The notes below the pieces were generated by a model that did no database searches, was not told the origin of the DNA, and saw only the letters and a program-made list of their open reading frames with translations. This document shows, in pieces, positions 44,922 to 54,377 of a DNA stretch of 64,000 bases (positions are counted from its first letter, which is position 1; the number at the start of each line of letters is the position of its first letter). The translations under genes were made by a program, and so were the position numbers. Source of the DNA: Spirochaetales bacterium (GTDB lineage: Bacteria > Spirochaetota > Spirochaetia > UBA9216); contig JAEKNX010000006.1 of the NCBI GenBank assembly GCA_016839055.1, positions 1 through 64,000 on the forward strand, given 5' to 3'.

Positions 44922-44950
44922 TTGAATTTTCTACTCATAACTGATAATCC
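44922..44950 (+). promoter_or_regulatory. Putative promoter of the M15 peptidase gene, possibly leaderless
   Basis: TTGAAT (44922-44927), 17 bases, TAATCC (44945-44950). Transcription would begin at about the ATG (44957), and no Shine-Dalgarno motif is present. Confidence 0.35.
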
Positions 44951-44956
44951 ATTATT

Positions 44957-45988
44957 ATGAGAGCAAAAACAATTTTACTTAATTTATTATTTACGGCATT
45001 TATTCTAACATCATGTTCGGCCGTTACGCCGGACGGATTAGAGTTCACAGGCGGGCAGAGGATTATAAGTCCGGGAAGAACCGCCGAGCTTATAATAGTA
45101 CCTCATTACCCCGAAGATTCATCCGGCACTGACAGCCAAAGAGCCACGAAGACTTCGGCCCCCAGTTTTTCCGGTGAGCCCCAGCTGTCCTCGGACAACC
45201 CGGATATAAAAATACTATCGGTTAAAACTGAAACCATCAGCCCGGCAATATCATGTACCATAGTTGTCAGCGCCTCGGAATCTATGCTATCGGGCGAATC
45301 CGCGCGAATTACAATTTCATGGGGCGGATTCAGTTCAGAATCGCTTATAAAAATTAAAAAGCAGCCTTCGCTTTATATTGATGAGTCCGGCGTCATTACC
45401 GACGCAGAAGCAACTGACGCGCTTATAAATAAGAACCGAGAGCTTCCTTCCGACTACATTCCTTCTGATCTTGTAAGAGTTAAGGTTCCGACCATCTTGA
45501 TATTCGAAGAAGTAAACCACCTGAGGAAACCCGCATCTGCAGCTCTTAGCAGCATGTTCCGCGCAGCCGAGGAAGAAGAAGGTTTTATTCTCACCGCCCG
45601 CTCCGGCTACAGGTCATATAGTACCCAGGTGATGCTGTTTGATGCAAACGTAAGCACGCATGGAATGGAATATGCCGCGAAATTCAGCGCCAAGCCCGGT
45701 ACTAGCGAGCATCAGAGCGGCCTTGCTATGGATATTACCGCGGAAATTATGAATTATCAGCTCGAACAGAGCTTCGGAAAGACTCCCGAAGGGCGTTGGA
45801 CTGCCCAAAACGCCCACCGCTTCGGATTTATTATCCGCTACCCCGAAGGCAGCGAGGAAATAACCGGCTACGCCTATGAACCATGGCATCTTCGATATAT
45901 AGGTGAAAAACTTGCCGCGGAGATTTATCACGGCGGCCTGACTCTAGAGGAATATTACTCCGGGCAGAATCTCCGGAGTCATACATAA
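44957..45988 (+). CDS. Lipoprotein D-alanyl-D-alanine carboxypeptidase, M15B (VanY-like)
   Basis: 343 aa. The N-terminal signal ends in the lipobox LTSC (Cys20), so it is lipid-anchored in the envelope. An Ig-like or linker region (about 30-150) precedes the M15B peptidase domain with SGYRSYSTQ, SEHQSGLAMDI (zinc His and Asp) and EPWHLRYIG (catalytic Glu and zinc His). It trims D-Ala from peptidoglycan stem peptides. The position among envelope lipoproteins fits a cell-wall role. Confidence 0.92.
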   Translation: MRAKTILLNLLFTAFILTSCSAVTPDGLEFTGGQRIISPGRTAELIIVPHYPEDSSGTDSQRATKTSAPSFSGEPQLSSDNPDIKILSVKTETISPAISCTIVVSASESMLSGESARITISWGGFSSESLIKIKKQPSLYIDESGVITDAEATDALINKNRELPSDYIPSDLVRVKVPTILIFEEVNHLRKPASAALSSMFRAAEEEEGFILTARSGYRSYSTQVMLFDANVSTHGMEYAAKFSAKPGTSEHQSGLAMDITAEIMNYQLEQSFGKTPEGRWTAQNAHRFGFIIRYPEGSEEITGYAYEPWHLRYIGEKLAAEIYHGGLTLEEYYSGQNLRSHT

Positions 45989-45992
45989 ATTG

Positions 45993-46023
45993 TTGGTCTT
46001 TTTATATTCAGTCGATGTATAAT
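45993..46023 (+). promoter_or_regulatory. Putative promoter of the propeller lipoprotein gene
   Basis: A perfect -10 TATAAT (46018-46023) with a poor -35 TTGGTC at 19-base spacing. A start near 46030 leaves a short leader containing the GGAG site at 46043-46046. Confidence 0.4.
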
Positions 46024-46053
46024 TAACTGTAATAAAACCGACAGGAGATTTGT

Positions 46054-48753
46054 ATGAAAAAAGTTTTATACCTACTCACAATTTTTCCTTTCCTATTCGG
46101 CTGTGCTACGAACAAAGCGACCTTGAGTGATACCTATAACTTTGCGATCAGGAATAACGAAACAATAATAATTGATAAAGCCCGGGACCTTCAAACCGGC
46201 CTTTTCAAATTCAGCAGAGACGGAAATTCTGTTTTCTTCATGGAAAGCCACTTGATGGAACAAAACATGATGATGCTCAGCAGCAACTATAGAGTAGATT
46301 CCCTCATCCGGTGCAATCTCAAGACAGGTGAACTCATTAATGTTATCTCGGCCGAGAAACTCACCGCCACACGTCTGGGAAAATTCAGCATCTCAGACAC
46401 AGGAAAGTACCTGGCCTGCACCGCCTTCGATGACAAAACCTTCAAGGGACTGTATATCATCGACGTTACAGGCGGTCAGACGATGAAAGTTGACGGCGGC
46501 GCTGCACCACCAGAGTCTTTTTTCTTCTCACCGGACGAGAAATCTCTAATAGTACCTCTAAAAAACAACAGCCTTATCAAATGGAACATTCAGGATGGGA
46601 TGGCCGTTTCCAGCCTCAGCCTAAATAAAAAGTTCGGCCTCATCAAGCTTTCACCGGATAAATCGCTCTTCGCTGCTATTCTCGATGACAACAGAGGGAT
46701 GATCATCGATAGCAATGACTTCGATAAACGGACAGATATCGCAAAGCAAAGTGAGTTAATCACAAGCTTGGATCCTAAATCACTGGCAATCTCAATCGAT
46801 AACGAAACCATCGCATTTACAGGAAAGCAAAAAGACTCACTAACGACTAACATCTATATGCGCGGCCTCTACAGCGGAGATTTTAAAGCCGCTGCTGAAA
46901 CAAACAAGAAGGACAGCAAACTCTATTTTTCATACAACGGAAATTATCTGGTCCTCGTTGGCGCAGACGGCAAATGGGAAATAATTAACACCGTTTCCGG
47001 TAAAAGCTACAATCACCAGGACCGTATATCTGGAATTATTTTCTCTCGGGACAGCAATTATGTTCTGACTCTAGACAGAAACGGAAATACTGTCAGGAGA
47101 ATTGATCTCGACAGACCCGAGCAAAATTACGGTAAACTGCAACTTGATCAGAAGATTATCAATGCCGGCTTCATCAACAACAACAGGGGATTCCTTGCGA
47201 TAACCGAAAAGAGTCTGATCTTCTATGATCCGGCTACAGATAGTATAACAAACGAGATCTCTCATCAAAACAAACAGTATGCGCTGTCCGAGGACAGCGG
47301 GACCCTCTGTTATGCCGATAAAAACGGATTTGCCCTGATGAACCTTCTTTTTAATATCAAAATTGCCGACTACATAGTCCTCAATCAGGATGACTATATC
47401 CTTAAACCCGCCGGGAAAGGATATATAATTTCAGAAAGATTTGCTGGCTCAATGTCCGAGGAGGATCAGAACCTCTTTCTTATCGGCGAGATTGTAGATT
47501 TAACGAAACCAGTCCTTCCTCCCGTCATCTCCATAATGGACATAGCCCTGACCAAACCCTTTATTAAAGAAGGGGAGGCCCTGGAGCTTCTCATTACTGT
47601 AATCAATTCAGGACCGGGTGAATCAGGCAACCTCAGAATGGCCGTCGAGTCTGATTCGAGGATAAAGATCTCAGGCGATACCTGGTTTCCTGTTGTGCAG
47701 GCAATGGGTGGCACGCAGAGCATAAGGATAGCAGTCGAACCCGATGAAGCAAACAATACAGGGAAAACCTCGCTCTCTATTCGGTTATTTGAAGAGGATT
47801 TCGGAATAGAAGTCCAGGGGAAGCAGCTTGATTTCAGAATTCTCGCAGCACCCCGGCCTGATATAATCCTTGCAAAACACAGTGCGGAAGAATACAGTTC
47901 CGCGAACAATAACAGGATAATTGATCTGAACGAGATTATCGATGTCGCCTTCTATCTCCAGAACATCGGCCGCGCCGATGCCGACATCTCAAACTATAAG
48001 ATTGAATGCGACCAGCAGGGAGTCAAATTTCTGGGCTACGTCGACTCCTCAAAAGAAATAGCAGACAAACCAACGCTCTCTCTCCTTAAATCAGGTGAAT
48101 GGATTATGATCAAGCAGCGCTATTTTATTAACAGCTACTTCAAAGACAATAATCTTAACTTCAGCCTGTACCTCGATGATAATAACAATAACAGCCTGCT
48201 GTCTGAGCGACTGTCGCTTCCTGTTAATAAGAAACTCGCCGAACAGGGAATGATCAGGACCGTCGATGCCGCACCGGCAATGGAAGCGACCACAGTTTCC
48301 ATTAGGAATATCGATGAGCCAGAAACAGCCGCCGCAGGCCCGGACCCGGCCGGAGCAGAAGGTCCCTATCTGACAGTCTTTGATTTCAGCTCGAATGAAG
48401 AGACGGACGGCGAAGTCCGCTATATAACAAGCCTCGTCACCGAAACCGTGAGCAAGAGTCAGCTATTCAGGCTGATAGACAGTGAAGAACGTGATCGGAT
48501 ATTCAAAGAGCTTAACTTTTCATTATCAGCAGTGAGCATCGAGGAAAATACGCTGGAAATAGGGAAGATGGTGCCCGCAAACTATATGATACTCGGAACC
48601 CTCGATAAGATGGAGAGCAGTTATCTTGTTACGATGAAGCTGATTAAGACAGAAACCGGGGAGCTTATCAGCTCCCGCCAGAGTATTATCCGGAGATTTG
48701 AGGAAATACCTAATGTAGTTCCCCAAATCACCCTGGAATTAATTAACTATTAA
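46054..48753 (+). CDS. Large lipoprotein: beta-propeller, CARDB-like and CsgG/FlgO-like domains
   Basis: 899 aa. Signal peptide with lipobox LFGC (Cys17). Residues about 40-470 have WD40/propeller-like repeats (FKFSRDGNSVFFMES, FFFSPDEKSLIVPL, LIKLSPDKSLFAAIL). About 495-720 contain two beta-sandwich segments like CARDB adhesion modules (LELLITVINSGPGESGNLRM; VAFYLQNIGRADADIS). The C-terminus (about 770-899) resembles the CsgG/LpoB/FlgO fold (LTVFDFSSNEETDGEVRYI, ESSYLVTMKLIKTETGELIS). It is likely a periplasmic or outer-membrane protein. Domain calls are by pattern only. Its stop overlaps the convergent lipoprotein gene. Confidence 0.72.
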   Translation: MKKVLYLLTIFPFLFGCATNKATLSDTYNFAIRNNETIIIDKARDLQTGLFKFSRDGNSVFFMESHLMEQNMMMLSSNYRVDSLIRCNLKTGELINVISAEKLTATRLGKFSISDTGKYLACTAFDDKTFKGLYIIDVTGGQTMKVDGGAAPPESFFFSPDEKSLIVPLKNNSLIKWNIQDGMAVSSLSLNKKFGLIKLSPDKSLFAAILDDNRGMIIDSNDFDKRTDIAKQSELITSLDPKSLAISIDNETIAFTGKQKDSLTTNIYMRGLYSGDFKAAAETNKKDSKLYFSYNGNYLVLVGADGKWEIINTVSGKSYNHQDRISGIIFSRDSNYVLTLDRNGNTVRRIDLDRPEQNYGKLQLDQKIINAGFINNNRGFLAITEKSLIFYDPATDSITNEISHQNKQYALSEDSGTLCYADKNGFALMNLLFNIKIADYIVLNQDDYILKPAGKGYIISERFAGSMSEEDQNLFLIGEIVDLTKPVLPPVISIMDIALTKPFIKEGEALELLITVINSGPGESGNLRMAVESDSRIKISGDTWFPVVQAMGGTQSIRIAVEPDEANNTGKTSLSIRLFEEDFGIEVQGKQLDFRILAAPRPDIILAKHSAEEYSSANNNRIIDLNEIIDVAFYLQNIGRADADISNYKIECDQQGVKFLGYVDSSKEIADKPTLSLLKSGEWIMIKQRYFINSYFKDNNLNFSLYLDDNNNNSLLSERLSLPVNKKLAEQGMIRTVDAAPAMEATTVSIRNIDEPETAAAGPDPAGAEGPYLTVFDFSSNEETDGEVRYITSLVTETVSKSQLFRLIDSEERDRIFKELNFSLSAVSIEENTLEIGKMVPANYMILGTLDKMESSYLVTMKLIKTETGELISSRQSIIRRFEEIPNVVPQITLELINY

Positions 48754-49967
48754 AGACCTGCCAATAGTACTCCGATGAGTATCGCACCGAGGCCGATGCC
48801 TCCGGCGATACCTATGGTTGCCCAGAGGTCTTCGTTAGACATCTCGGCGTCTCCGCCTGATACTGAGAGTGAGAGAGAGTCAGACTCTTCTCCACCACCG
48901 AAGAAACCGGCATCAGCCTGTCCATCGCCTTCATTAACTTTTTCATTCTTGACAAAGACCTGCTGAGCACTGGTGCCTCTCTGGAGGGGCAACTGCTGAT
49001 CATAATAGGAATAATGATAATTCCTGAGAAGTTTTTCATATGCAGTCATTCTTCTGAAGTAATCGCCGTCGGATTCTTCATCGCCCTGCCAGAATTCGAT
49101 TTCATCATTATTGATGTTCTCAACAATTTTTGCTCCGCGAATTTCACCAGTCTTAGCATCTATGACCCTTACAAATAACCTGGTATTAGCTTCTCTTGAG
49201 TATTTATGTCGCCATAGTTTCTTTGTCTCATCAGAAAGGGTTGATGACTTTTCACTCTGCTCCACCTCTTTCTGCTCAATATCGATCAGAATTCCGCATT
49301 CGAGGACTCTATATGATACAAGAACATCGGCGGTCAGGAGCTGGACATCTGCAACAGCGTTGTTCCTTTTCTCAAAAAATGATGCATCAAGACTCTTATA
49401 GAACGAGAGTATCTCAGCGTAAACTGCCGGGTCGATTGTATCGAGAGAGGTCAGGGTTTCGTTTCCGTTAACGACCAGTCCGTTATTAGCTACAGTTAGA
49501 ACCTCTGAAAAATCAAGATAGTTCAGTCCATTCTTATCCATCTCATAGATCAATCTGAGAATCGGATCAACAGGAAGGTTTCTCTCAGCGAAGGCCGTGT
49601 ATACATTTCCGCGCTCCCTATCAAGCTGAAAAAGGATTTCATCTTCCCTCTCGAGGACTGCGTAGCCGAGTTCTGTCACGTTGTAGATCAGGTTATCTTC
49701 AATCAGCGGAACGAGGCCCGTCTCATCGTTGTAAACCTTCTCCATCGCGGCGACGATTACTTTCTCCCCGCTTTTAATATTGCCGGTAATCAGATTCTTT
49801 ATAGGAATTTCCCTGATGGTTTTCTCGATTAGAATAGCGTGTGAATCGTTGAAAGTTGGGCGATCCTGATCCTGTTTAACCTCAACTGATGCGGTGGGGG
49901 TAAGACATCCTGTCAACGCGACGAGCATGATCAGGATGCCGCCTAAAATTACTTTTCTTTTAACCAC
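48750..49967 (-). CDS. Lipoprotein with C-terminal glycine-rich transmembrane helix, unknown function
   Basis: 405 aa from a GTG start with AAGGAG upstream. The lipobox LTGC (Cys21) follows a hydrophobic signal. The N-terminal half has a CsgG/LpoB-like feel (KSGEKVIVAAMEKVYNDETG, IYNVTELGYAVLERED, VSYRVLECGILIDIE and NTRLFVRVIDAKTGEI), typical of envelope proteins that assess partner state. The last about 24 residues are a Gly-rich hydrophobic helix (IGIAGGIGLGAILIGVLLAG) ending in GL, so the protein may be anchored at both ends. It lies 15 bases after the small barrel gene. Not recognised as a named family. Confidence 0.68.
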   Translation of the reverse strand: MVKRKVILGGILIMLVALTGCLTPTASVEVKQDQDRPTFNDSHAILIEKTIREIPIKNLITGNIKSGEKVIVAAMEKVYNDETGLVPLIEDNLIYNVTELGYAVLEREDEILFQLDRERGNVYTAFAERNLPVDPILRLIYEMDKNGLNYLDFSEVLTVANNGLVVNGNETLTSLDTIDPAVYAEILSFYKSLDASFFEKRNNAVADVQLLTADVLVSYRVLECGILIDIEQKEVEQSEKSSTLSDETKKLWRHKYSREANTRLFVRVIDAKTGEIRGAKIVENINNDEIEFWQGDEESDGDYFRRMTAYEKLLRNYHYSYYDQQLPLQRGTSAQQVFVKNEKVNEGDGQADAGFFGGGEESDSLSLSVSGGDAEMSNEDLWATIGIAGGIGLGAILIGVLLAGL

Positions 49968-49982
49968 TTTTGTTCTCCTTAA

Positions 49983-50525
49983 CTATATATTATATGCTCC
50001 TATTCCCAGAGCTGGTGAATAGAAATGAAACCCGAAGTAGAGATACATCCAGTCACTTGTCATTCCGAGGTCGATATAATACCGTGGCAATTTCGCTTCA
50101 ATGAAAAAGGCCGCCGTATCGGTCACAAACAGATCCAGACCGCCAAGGGCTCTCACGGACATGCTGCCGTCGTTATTATTGAAATCATCAAAAATTGTGT
50201 AATCGAAAGTGCCGCCTATATACGGGACTATATAACCCAGCGGAATATAATAGGTCGCTCCCATTCCAATCGCGAGGGCATTGCTATAGCCGCGAAGGTG
50301 CGCCTCCACGCCAATGTCCATCAACAAATTGGTCACTACGAAGGTTCCCATTTCAGGATTTAAATAAATATCCATGTCTGAATCCGGATCATCAAGATTA
50401 ATACTGAGCGACCCGCTTCCTCCTAAATAAAGGCGGCCGGCATAAAAGTTTGTTTGCGGGCTTGAAAAAACCATCATCGGAAGAACAAAAATTAATAGTA
50501 TTAATATGATTAAAATTCTTCTCAT
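49983..50525 (-). CDS. Small predicted outer-membrane beta-barrel protein
   Basis: 180 aa with a signal peptide (ILIILILLIFVLPMMVFS). The mature part alternates aromatic and polar residues in amphipathic strands (FYAGRLYLGGSGSLSINLD, AIGMGATYYIPLGYIVPYIGGTF, YLYFGFHFYSPALGIGAY), as in eight-stranded barrels of the OmpX/OmpW size. It ends in YNI rather than aromatic-Phe. AAGGAG precedes the ATG. It precedes the double-anchored lipoprotein gene by 15 bases, suggesting a shared operon and function. A copy of the three-hairpin repeat lies just upstream. Confidence 0.68.
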   Translation of the reverse strand: MRRILIILILLIFVLPMMVFSSPQTNFYAGRLYLGGSGSLSINLDDPDSDMDIYLNPEMGTFVVTNLLMDIGVEAHLRGYSNALAIGMGATYYIPLGYIVPYIGGTFDYTIFDDFNNNDGSMSVRALGGLDLFVTDTAAFFIEAKLPRYYIDLGMTSDWMYLYFGFHFYSPALGIGAYNI

Positions 50526-50559
50526 TTAATTACTCCTTTAAAATTAACTTTATTATTGA

Positions 50560-50712
50560 AGGGAATTTCAAAAATCAGGGATTTTTGAAATTCCTACTTT
50601 AGATTTAAATGAAGTTTTTTGACAACTTGTTATGCTATATAGTTTAACTTCTTGTTGTCAAAAACACTTCAAAGGCTCTGTAAAAAATAGCCGATTTTTG
50701 AAAGAGCCTCAT
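50560..50712 (+). repeat. Three-hairpin intergenic repeat, copy 2
   Basis: Inverted relative to copy 1. Stems: ggaatttcaaaaat (50562-50575)/atttttgaaattcc (50581-50594), a perfect 14-bp hairpin; ttttttgacaac (50615-50626)/gttgtcaaaaa (50654-50664) flanked by gaag/cttc; and aggctct (50673-50679)/agagcct (50703-50709). It fills most of the 251-base gap between the permease and the small barrel gene. The remainder of the gap (50713-50776) is AT-rich with nothing recognised. Confidence 0.8.
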
Positions 50713-50776
50713 TGTATTATATTATAGAACAATTGAATGTCAAGTTCTTTTTAAATCATCAAATATCAGTTTTCTA

Positions 50777-53053
50777 TCAGTCTTCAATCAGATCCATTAT
50801 CCCATGACTCTTAATAAAAAGAACCGGTGGAAGGTCTTTGTAACTCTTTATCTCCCTGTCGAAGAAAAGCTGATTAATCCTGAAAACATCACTTAGTCGG
50901 CTCTCATAATTACCCGGCAGGCCGAGCATTATAAGAGACGCGCCTGAAGAAGCCTCGGTCAGAATTTCATGGAATCCGCTGTCCGACCAGGGCAGAATGA
51001 GAATATCTCCTTCCATTCTTGAGAGCTTCAGGAGTCTCGATATCTCTTTTTCCGCCTCCGCCTCAAGCTGATCTTTTCCAAGCCGTCTTATTATCCTAAT
51101 CTTGTAAGGAGAGAGCTTCCGATCCCGCAAATAGCGGTTTATGATGAAAGCAAGCAGAACCATGAGGTTTCCGTTCCGCTCTCCCCTCCACCAGATATCC
51201 AGCCTCATGCTGCCCTCAAAGAGCCTGCCCGACTTATAAAGCAGCAGATTCTGCTTGTTCTCCAGAACCGCCTTTATTATCTTTACATTATTAATTCTGC
51301 TATTATAAGCAAGCAGAACCGTGTTATTGCTTATGCCGGTCACATTGCTGCCCTGCAGAAGGGTAATTATTGACTCGGTCATATTTGATGATTTCACATA
51401 GGAAACAGGAACCTTCGATACAAAATCAAATTCGGAATCTATCGCTTCACCCTTAGGTTCGCCGACAAGAAGGTTACAACTGACAAGACCCTGAAATGAC
51501 GCTATCTGCTCGGCAATTTTTACGACCTCGGCACATTCGTTTCTATTCTCCGGAAAGGCTATAGTCGTCAGAACCGGACGCCAGTTTCGTGTTCCCTGGA
51601 CAATTCTATCTAGCCGCGCGAGTGCCCTGGTTATGTTGGAGAACACAAATCCCCACCAGACCCCTTCAAGGCGACCGTTCGATTTATATTTCAGAATCAG
51701 CCTGAACATTAAATACTGACTGATAAAAATCACCATCCCTGCCTTCCAGTTAAACAGACAGATAGCGGTGATACAGGCAGCAAACCCATAGAGGGAAATA
51801 AGCCAGTGACTCTTGAAGGTTGGCCGAAATGTCGGGTTTTTGCTGATTCGCTCCAGGAAGGCGGCGCCGTTAACCCAGCCATAGACTACAAGAAACAGGA
51901 TTCCGACAACCATGGAGGCCAGATTCAGGCTCCCCATCCAGATAACAATAAGGCCGATGAAGAAAGACAGAATTACCGCATACCGCGGCTCGGTTCCGTC
52001 CTTGCTGAAATCTTTTTTAAGGAACAATAAGCGTTTCGGAAGAATTCCGTCGGCCGCCAAAAACTGCAGGGTTCGCGGCCCGGTCATAAAAACGCTCAGA
52101 GCGGACGAACAGGTAGCAAACAGGACGCCGGCCAAAATCATGATACCGGGAATTGACGCAGGGAAGGGCCGTCCGAGACCGAAAAGCTCGGTAAGGATGA
52201 CTCCAACCGGATTTCCATCCCGGTATCCGGTCAGAATGAGGTCTTTATTTATACCGGCAAAGACAAAGGCCGCAAGGATGTAGAATAGAAAAGTCATAAG
52301 AATCGCGCTGAATGTTCCCCGTACGATGCTGCGCCTTGGATCTTTAAGATCGCCGCTCATTCCAATTCCGCTGCTGATACCGGTGACGGCGGGGAAAAAC
52401 TGGGTAAATGTCAGGAAGAAGACAGGAAGACTTATAAGTCTGTTTCCCTTAAGATTAAAGGGGCCGCCGAAAACGTCGCTGCCCTGATAACTGATTGGGA
52501 AAAGGGGAGCTGCGAAGATCATAAAGACACTGAGCAAAAGAACGAAGAGGATCAGAATCTGAAGCTTCAGCGTAAAGTCGGCTCCAATCATAACAATAAT
52601 GAAAAATACAGCCATGAAAAAAGTGGCGATAATCTGTTTCTGTACGAGGATGGCATCAAGCCCGGTTTCGGCGAAGACCGGAATAATTCCTGACAGCCAG
52701 GGAGAAAGCAGGGCGTGGAGAGGTTCGGCAAAACCGATGCAGTAAAACCCGATTGACGCCGCCTGGGCCAAATACAGCATTATACCAATTGATCCGCCCA
52801 TTGCACTGCCCAGCGACTGTTTGGAAAGCGCGTAAAGCCCTCCGCCCTCAATCCTGTTTAGATTAGTAGCGCAGTCCGACAGCGAACAGGTTGTGGTAAT
52901 AGTCACCGAATGAGCAAGAAGGACGATACCGAGCATCATAATCAGTCCCACGTCCGCCGTCAGAAGCGGCATCAGCAGGAATAAGACCGTACCGAGGATG
53001 GCCTCGGTCGACGGAACGAAAACTCCTTTAAAAGTACCGAACTTATTCTTCAT
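50777..53053 (-). CDS. Large APC-superfamily permease (cation-chloride-cotransporter-like)
   Basis: 758 aa. Twelve predicted helices in residues 1 to about 450 (GVFVPSTEAILGTVLFLLMP, RIEGGGLYALSKQSLGSAMGG, ITGISSGIGMSGDLKDPRRS). The latter resembles the SLC12/cation-chloride-cotransporter hallmark (TGI..G.N.SGDLK.P..). The C-terminal 300 residues form a soluble region with repeated Rossmann/USP-like patterns, as in CCC C-terminal domains. The substrate may be cation-chloride or amino acid. It lies 5 bases after avtA on the same strand. Confidence 0.8.
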   Translation of the reverse strand: MKNKFGTFKGVFVPSTEAILGTVLFLLMPLLTADVGLIMMLGIVLLAHSVTITTTCSLSDCATNLNRIEGGGLYALSKQSLGSAMGGSIGIMLYLAQAASIGFYCIGFAEPLHALLSPWLSGIIPVFAETGLDAILVQKQIIATFFMAVFFIIVMIGADFTLKLQILILFVLLLSVFMIFAAPLFPISYQGSDVFGGPFNLKGNRLISLPVFFLTFTQFFPAVTGISSGIGMSGDLKDPRRSIVRGTFSAILMTFLFYILAAFVFAGINKDLILTGYRDGNPVGVILTELFGLGRPFPASIPGIMILAGVLFATCSSALSVFMTGPRTLQFLAADGILPKRLLFLKKDFSKDGTEPRYAVILSFFIGLIVIWMGSLNLASMVVGILFLVVYGWVNGAAFLERISKNPTFRPTFKSHWLISLYGFAACITAICLFNWKAGMVIFISQYLMFRLILKYKSNGRLEGVWWGFVFSNITRALARLDRIVQGTRNWRPVLTTIAFPENRNECAEVVKIAEQIASFQGLVSCNLLVGEPKGEAIDSEFDFVSKVPVSYVKSSNMTESIITLLQGSNVTGISNNTVLLAYNSRINNVKIIKAVLENKQNLLLYKSGRLFEGSMRLDIWWRGERNGNLMVLLAFIINRYLRDRKLSPYKIRIIRRLGKDQLEAEAEKEISRLLKLSRMEGDILILPWSDSGFHEILTEASSGASLIMLGLPGNYESRLSDVFRINQLFFDREIKSYKDLPPVLFIKSHGIMDLIED

Positions 53054-53058
53054 ATTTT

Positions 53059-54321
53059 TTAGCGATCCTTTTTAACTTCTTCAGCGATAATATCCAGGCC
53101 GCGTTTTACCTCGTCCCAGTTCCGGGAATAATTAATCCTTATACACTGACGTCGGTGTTCCCAGTCATCGTCTTCACCGGGAAGACCAAAAAAGAAATAC
53201 TCGCCCGGAACAATGATGACTCCGCGCGTCTTCAGACGGTTATAAAGCTCGAGTGTACCCATCTTAAGGCTCTTGAACCAGATCCACAGAAAGATTGCTC
53301 CCTCGCTCTTATGAACCGAGTACTCTAAACTTCCGCCGAAGCTCTCATTTATATATTTGATAGTTCTTTCTGATTTTTCTTTATAGAAGGGCATGACAAT
53401 GTTCCGGCTCATCTCAATTAGCCTTCGATCGGTAAGCATCGGCAGGACTATCTCCTGTCCGATTCCCGACGGTGCAAGACTTGCAATCGCGCTCATCGCC
53501 GAGAGTGATTTAATCATCTTTTCACTGGCAACGATGATTCCCGTCCGTGTCGACGGCAGTCCGATCTTCGAGAGACTCATACTTAGGACGATGTTCTCAT
53601 TCCATAGCGGTTTTACATCTTCAAAGATGATTCCCGGAAAGGGCAGACCATAGGCGTTGTCGAGGATCAGCGGAATATCACGTTCCACAGCTATATCACT
53701 TAAACGCCCGACTTCATCATCGGTGAGGACGTTTCCAGTAGGGTTCGTAGGCCGGGACGCGACTATCGCATTTACTCCGTCCATATTAATCCGGTCAAAA
53801 TCAACCTGATATTTAAATTCATTCGGTCCGAGCTGATTAATCTCGGGCCTGCAGGAGACGAAGGAGTCCGGATCAACTGTCTGGTCGGCGTAGCCGATGT
53901 ATTCGGGCATCAGCGGAAGCAGAATCTTCCCGATCTCGCCGGCCTTACCGCCAGGAAGCTCGCCGGAGAGCATGTTGAAAAGCAAAAAGCAGGAAGTCTG
54001 GCTGCCGTTTATAACCGCGATGTTTTTTCCTGTAACCGCCCAGCCGTATTCGTTGTGCAGCATCTCGGCGAGATTGTCGAAAAATGCCAGTTTTCCTATC
54101 GAAGTATCATAGAGCCCGAGCATCCGTTCATATTCATCATCATTTTGAAGAATTTCACGAATCCTGCTCCGCCAAATCTCATTAATCTCCGGTATCAGCG
54201 CGGGGTTACCGCCTCCAAGCATACAGGTGCCCTCTACTCCGGCATACTTGCCCAGATCATCAACAAGATCCTTGATACCGGAATCCGACAGGAATCTCTC
54301 TCCGAATTTAGAAAATTTCAT
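53059..54321 (-). CDS. avtA: Valine-pyruvate aminotransferase AvtA-like PLP enzyme
   Basis: 420 aa from the ATG at 54321, preferred to one two codons upstream because GGAGG lies 8 bases before it. The N-terminus KFSKFGERFLSDSGIKDLVD is characteristic of AvtA. PLP-binding segments: SRPTNPTGNVLTDDE, ILDNAYGLPFPG (Asp and Tyr) and SMSLSKIGLPSTRTG with the Schiff-base Lys; the substrate Arg is near RQCIRINYS. AvtA interconverts valine/alanine and their keto acids. The gene is followed by the permease, 5 bases on, so the two may act together on an amino acid. Confidence 0.88.
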   Translation of the reverse strand: MKFSKFGERFLSDSGIKDLVDDLGKYAGVEGTCMLGGGNPALIPEINEIWRSRIREILQNDDEYERMLGLYDTSIGKLAFFDNLAEMLHNEYGWAVTGKNIAVINGSQTSCFLLFNMLSGELPGGKAGEIGKILLPLMPEYIGYADQTVDPDSFVSCRPEINQLGPNEFKYQVDFDRINMDGVNAIVASRPTNPTGNVLTDDEVGRLSDIAVERDIPLILDNAYGLPFPGIIFEDVKPLWNENIVLSMSLSKIGLPSTRTGIIVASEKMIKSLSAMSAIASLAPSGIGQEIVLPMLTDRRLIEMSRNIVMPFYKEKSERTIKYINESFGGSLEYSVHKSEGAIFLWIWFKSLKMGTLELYNRLKTRGVIIVPGEYFFFGLPGEDDDWEHRRQCIRINYSRNWDEVKRGLDIIAEEVKKDR

Positions 54322-54377
54322 TATCATGCCTCCAAACCGGCCTAAAAAGTAGTCTTTACTTATGCCGGATGATATTA

